From Stichopus chloronotus (taxonomy: Eukaryota; Echinodermata; Holothuroidea; Aspidochirotida; Stichopodidae): a stretch of DNA of 64,000 nucleotides. Made by a program: the position numbers and the translations under genes. The stretch lies in contig CM037838.1 of the NCBI GenBank assembly GCA_021234535.1, positions 31,845,969 through 31,909,968 of the forward strand, given 5' to 3'. The notes below the pieces were generated by a model that ran no database searches, had not been told where the DNA came from, and saw only the letters and a program-made list of their open reading frames with translations. Below, piece after piece: positions 61,178 through 64,000 of the stretch. Each line of letters opens with the position of its first letter. The first letter of the stretch is position 1.

Positions 61178-62136
61178 TAGTATTTTCTATTATCAGTTAC
61201 AAGTTTTTCAAACGAGAAGATACAGATTTTTTTATCCTTTAGTAAGTTCAGTCATGATGAATTTTAGATTTTGACCTATGCTGCTTATTCAAACTTCTGA
61301 AGGGCTGAACCTATGTTGACTCTATAAATTTTGAACCTACTTGATTAAAAAAGAAATTTACAAGCCTGCTTATGATCTCGATACTCTTAAAACTTGCACA
61401 TATGGCTGTCGGATATGCCAAATCCTCTATTGTGGTCAAAAACAGTCTTTTCTTGTGAGAGACAAAAAAAAATATTCCCGAAAAATACCAGCCAAATTTT
61501 TCCACCTGTATTTGCAAACATTCAACCCTGTGGCCCATTTGATGAAATTCTGCAAAATACTTTTCCTCGTACAGATTCTCTTGTTGATGGTTCGTCACAA
61601 TGATACTCTAATAGTAGTACCTTCCAGGTGTTAAGGAATTTTGGGTGCAAGGTCCCATGTGGGCCCTGTGGCCCATTTGATGAAATTCTGCAAAAATGCT
61701 TCCCCTCCTACAGATTCTCTTAGACAATGTTGATGGTTTGTCATAGCAGTACTCTACCAGTGGTACCTTCACAGTATTCAGTGATTTTGGGTGTTCTAGG
61801 ATTTCACATAACCTACAGTCACTTGGTTGAAGGTATGAGCTTCTGCACCATTGTTGCTCTAGTTCCTTTTTATTCTCCTTTTTTTTTTCTTCCTTTAAAG
61901 GAAGATAGGGGTTGTGAAATACATCTAACTTAACTTTTTGCACTTTTTTCTCCAATCAAATAGAAGCATACCTATTTCACAGATGTTTGGTAAAAAATGA
62001 TCTGCCAATGACATATTTTGGTAGAGAGTGCCCTTGTAGAAAAAGCCATTAATATTTTAATTTTTCTTGTGGCCTGCAAGATAATATTCATGAGTATGTG
62101 TTATATGTCTCTTCCAAACTTTGCAGTAGGAATGTT

Positions 62137-62850
62137 GGGGTCAGTGGATCAAATTGTGAAAACCTTGTAAACATGATATCTCAAGAAGGGAAGCTTGGAC
62201 AAATGTCATATGTGGCATGTTTGTGTACCACATTGAGCATAAGATCCTTGTTGATTTTAATGGAGGTCAAAGATCATTTGAGGTCAACAGGGGTTAAATT
62301 GTGAAAACCTTGTAGACAAGATATCGCAAAAAGAGAAGCTTTGACAAATGTCATATGTGGTATGTTGGTGTACTTAATTGAGTATAAGATTCTTAGTGAC
62401 TTTGGTTGAGGTCAGTGGTCATTTGACGTCAATAGGGGTCAAATTGTGAAAGCCTTATCAACACAATATCTCAAGAAAGGAAGCGTGGACAGGTCTCATA
62501 ATTGGTATATGTGTACCACATTGAGTGACAGCACCCTATTGATTTTGCTGGAGGTCAAGGTCATTTGAGGTCAACGGGGCTCAAATTGTGAAAATGTGTG
62601 AAGAGAAAAACTTGGGCATATCTCCCATTAAGATACAAGGTGTATCTCATTGACAATACAAGACTTCCATTGTCTTTGGAGCAGGTATAGGTTGTTTAAG
62701 GTCAACAGGGTCACATTATGATATTCTTGCAAAAGTCATATCTCAAGAAGGGAAGCTTTGGCAGATGTCATATTCAGTATTTAGTTGTATCTCACTGAGT
62801 GCAAGAACTGTTTGGTCTTTGCTGGAGGTCATATGTAATGTCGATGTAAT
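62137..62850 (+). repeat. Tandem array, copy I
   Basis: Units with AACCTTGTAAACATGATATC, AAGGGAAGCTTGG and TGGAGGTCAAAG begin near 62159 and repeat about every 145 bp to 62850. It is more diverged than copy C, and no head or stem-loop end is seen. Confidence 0.75.
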
Positions 62851-64000
62851 GTTTGCTACTTCTGCCAGTAATGTTGTTACTCAGTAGCGCCAATGAGTAA
62901 TGTGATATACATGTGTACTGTGGCATTGACAGCATTGTCATGTTGTTAACACATTGGTTTTATACATGGATACTTCAGTAAATAGTCTTGCCTGGGCTGA
63001 CTTCTATTTGTATTACAATAACAAATAAAGACAAGATAAGGCAAGTGTGGTAGTCATTTTGATTTGCACTGGTTTTAGTGTTACTTCTTTGGCATAGGAA
63101 TGTGTATAACTGTATTGTACATGTGTGCATTTTTCCTGGAATTTTGCCGCTATTCACCTGCTTAATCCTAAAAGTCTCCCCAAACTTGTGGCAAGAATGT
63201 TTTTGGAACAGGTAGGGGGCCAGGGTTACATGTTTCAATCTGTGTTTGAACATTTAACCATCATAGAAGTTGCCACATACAAAAAAAAATGATATTATAA
63301 ATCAATAATGAAGTGCACATGCTTGCACGTTTTAAGTATAAACGTTAAAATCGATATCAAGCTTTGCAGAAACCATTGGTGTACATAACACAATGTGGAT
63401 ACCAGCAAACAAGCTGCGGTGTTCAACACCCACTTGTGGTATTCATGAATAGGAAAAAGTCTCGACACCTCTCCAAGAAAGTTACTTTGGCGTCAGTCTA
63501 GAATTAATTGGTCTGTCATCAAATCACTGCCAAATTCTTCAAAATTACCAAGATGGCAAGAATTAACAGTGGTGTACTATTTTCCCATGTAATGCTCATT
63601 AGGTCAACAGAATGTTCCCTATGAGCTCTGACCACGGCACTTGCCACGAAAACATTAGAGTTAACCTGTAGGTGGGCTACGTATCGCAACCCTAATTCAG
63701 TTACAGTGTCTTTCTACAAATCCAAACTGTGAATCTTAAAATATTTAAGCTACTGCGGTTGATAAATAAAACATCAAAATATCATTTCAACTTTTTTTTA
63801 ACTAACCTGAAGTCTGCAATTTTCAAATAGTACGCTGATTACTTTGACAATGAAATAACAGCATTTGTCGAGTTGGTTAGGCTTCTTGCTATACCTCACC
63901 ACGTTAGGATATGACTATTTTAAACTTTTAGAAGATTCTACATGATCTTTTCTATTTCTTTGCAGCAGATTGTTTTGTAATTATAACTTGAAAAATTCAT
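62851..64000. other. Right-edge non-coding stretch
   Basis: No gene is seen. A strong acceptor-like TTCTATTTCTTTGCAG near 63951-63966, at the very end, may open an exon that continues outside the window. Confidence 0.4.

Noticed and set aside
1..64000. tRNA or rRNA genes
   Set aside because: No cloverleaf with conserved A/B boxes or rRNA core motif was recognised by eye; a tRNA scan would settle this.

Overview
The window looks like nuclear DNA from an animal with large introns. It is AT-rich and full of microsatellites, minisatellites, decayed non-LTR retrotransposons, hAT-type DNA transposons and one dominant family of tandem-array repeats. Every convincing coding segment is either a short exon with consensus GT/AG borders or a broken retrotransposon reading frame; there is no operon-style organisation. 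The repeat style and the B-box and sushi exons suggest a marine invertebrate deuterostome, possibly an echinoderm. That placement is an inference and is not proven by the sequence.

The best-supported host gene is on the + strand at 42595-61132. Seven coding exons join in phase: signal peptide; start of a Cys-rich domain; rest of that domain plus a Ser/Thr-rich stalk; one complete sushi/CCP domain; transmembrane segment; a 27-nt microexon; and a short terminal exon followed by AATAAA. The model gives a type I membrane protein of about 301 residues. I do not recognise its N-terminal domain. Two weaker host candidates are a B-box zinc-finger exon on the minus strand (47582-47830) and a possible first coding exon at 2027-2104 (+).

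Layout. 1-13 kb: mostly non-coding, with tandem-array elements near 3.6-4.4 and 11.4-11.7 kb, a 16-bp minisatellite, a GAGTC-rich tract and two dispersed repeats whose partners lie about 30 kb downstream. 13.4-17.7 kb: a decayed CR1-like LINE on the minus strand, split by a 772-bp hAT element with a perfect 8-bp target duplication. 19.8-25.7 kb: a LINE 3' fragment, a 15-bp minisatellite, and a second CR1-like LINE (+) lying between inverted repeats. 27.0-32.2 kb: a 5.2-kb segment bounded by inverted termini, then a third LINE fragment. 33.7-41 kb: hAT pieces and two large arrays. 42.6-61.2 kb: the membrane-protein gene with its repeat-rich introns. 62.1-62.9 kb: another array.

The most interesting non-genic system is the array family. 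Copies begin with a head containing ATTCCTTGCC, continue through a GT microsatellite and tandem units of about 145 bp, and end with a stem-loop (AAGCC-TTTT-GGCTT) followed by CTAG or CTGG. This architecture resembles Helitron/Helentron-associated non-autonomous elements such as HINE, DINE-1 and pearl. The units carry a conserved block of four nuclear-receptor-like half-sites spaced 1, 4 and 4 bases apart. One copy ends 18 bp before the sushi exon and may supply part of its splice acceptor.
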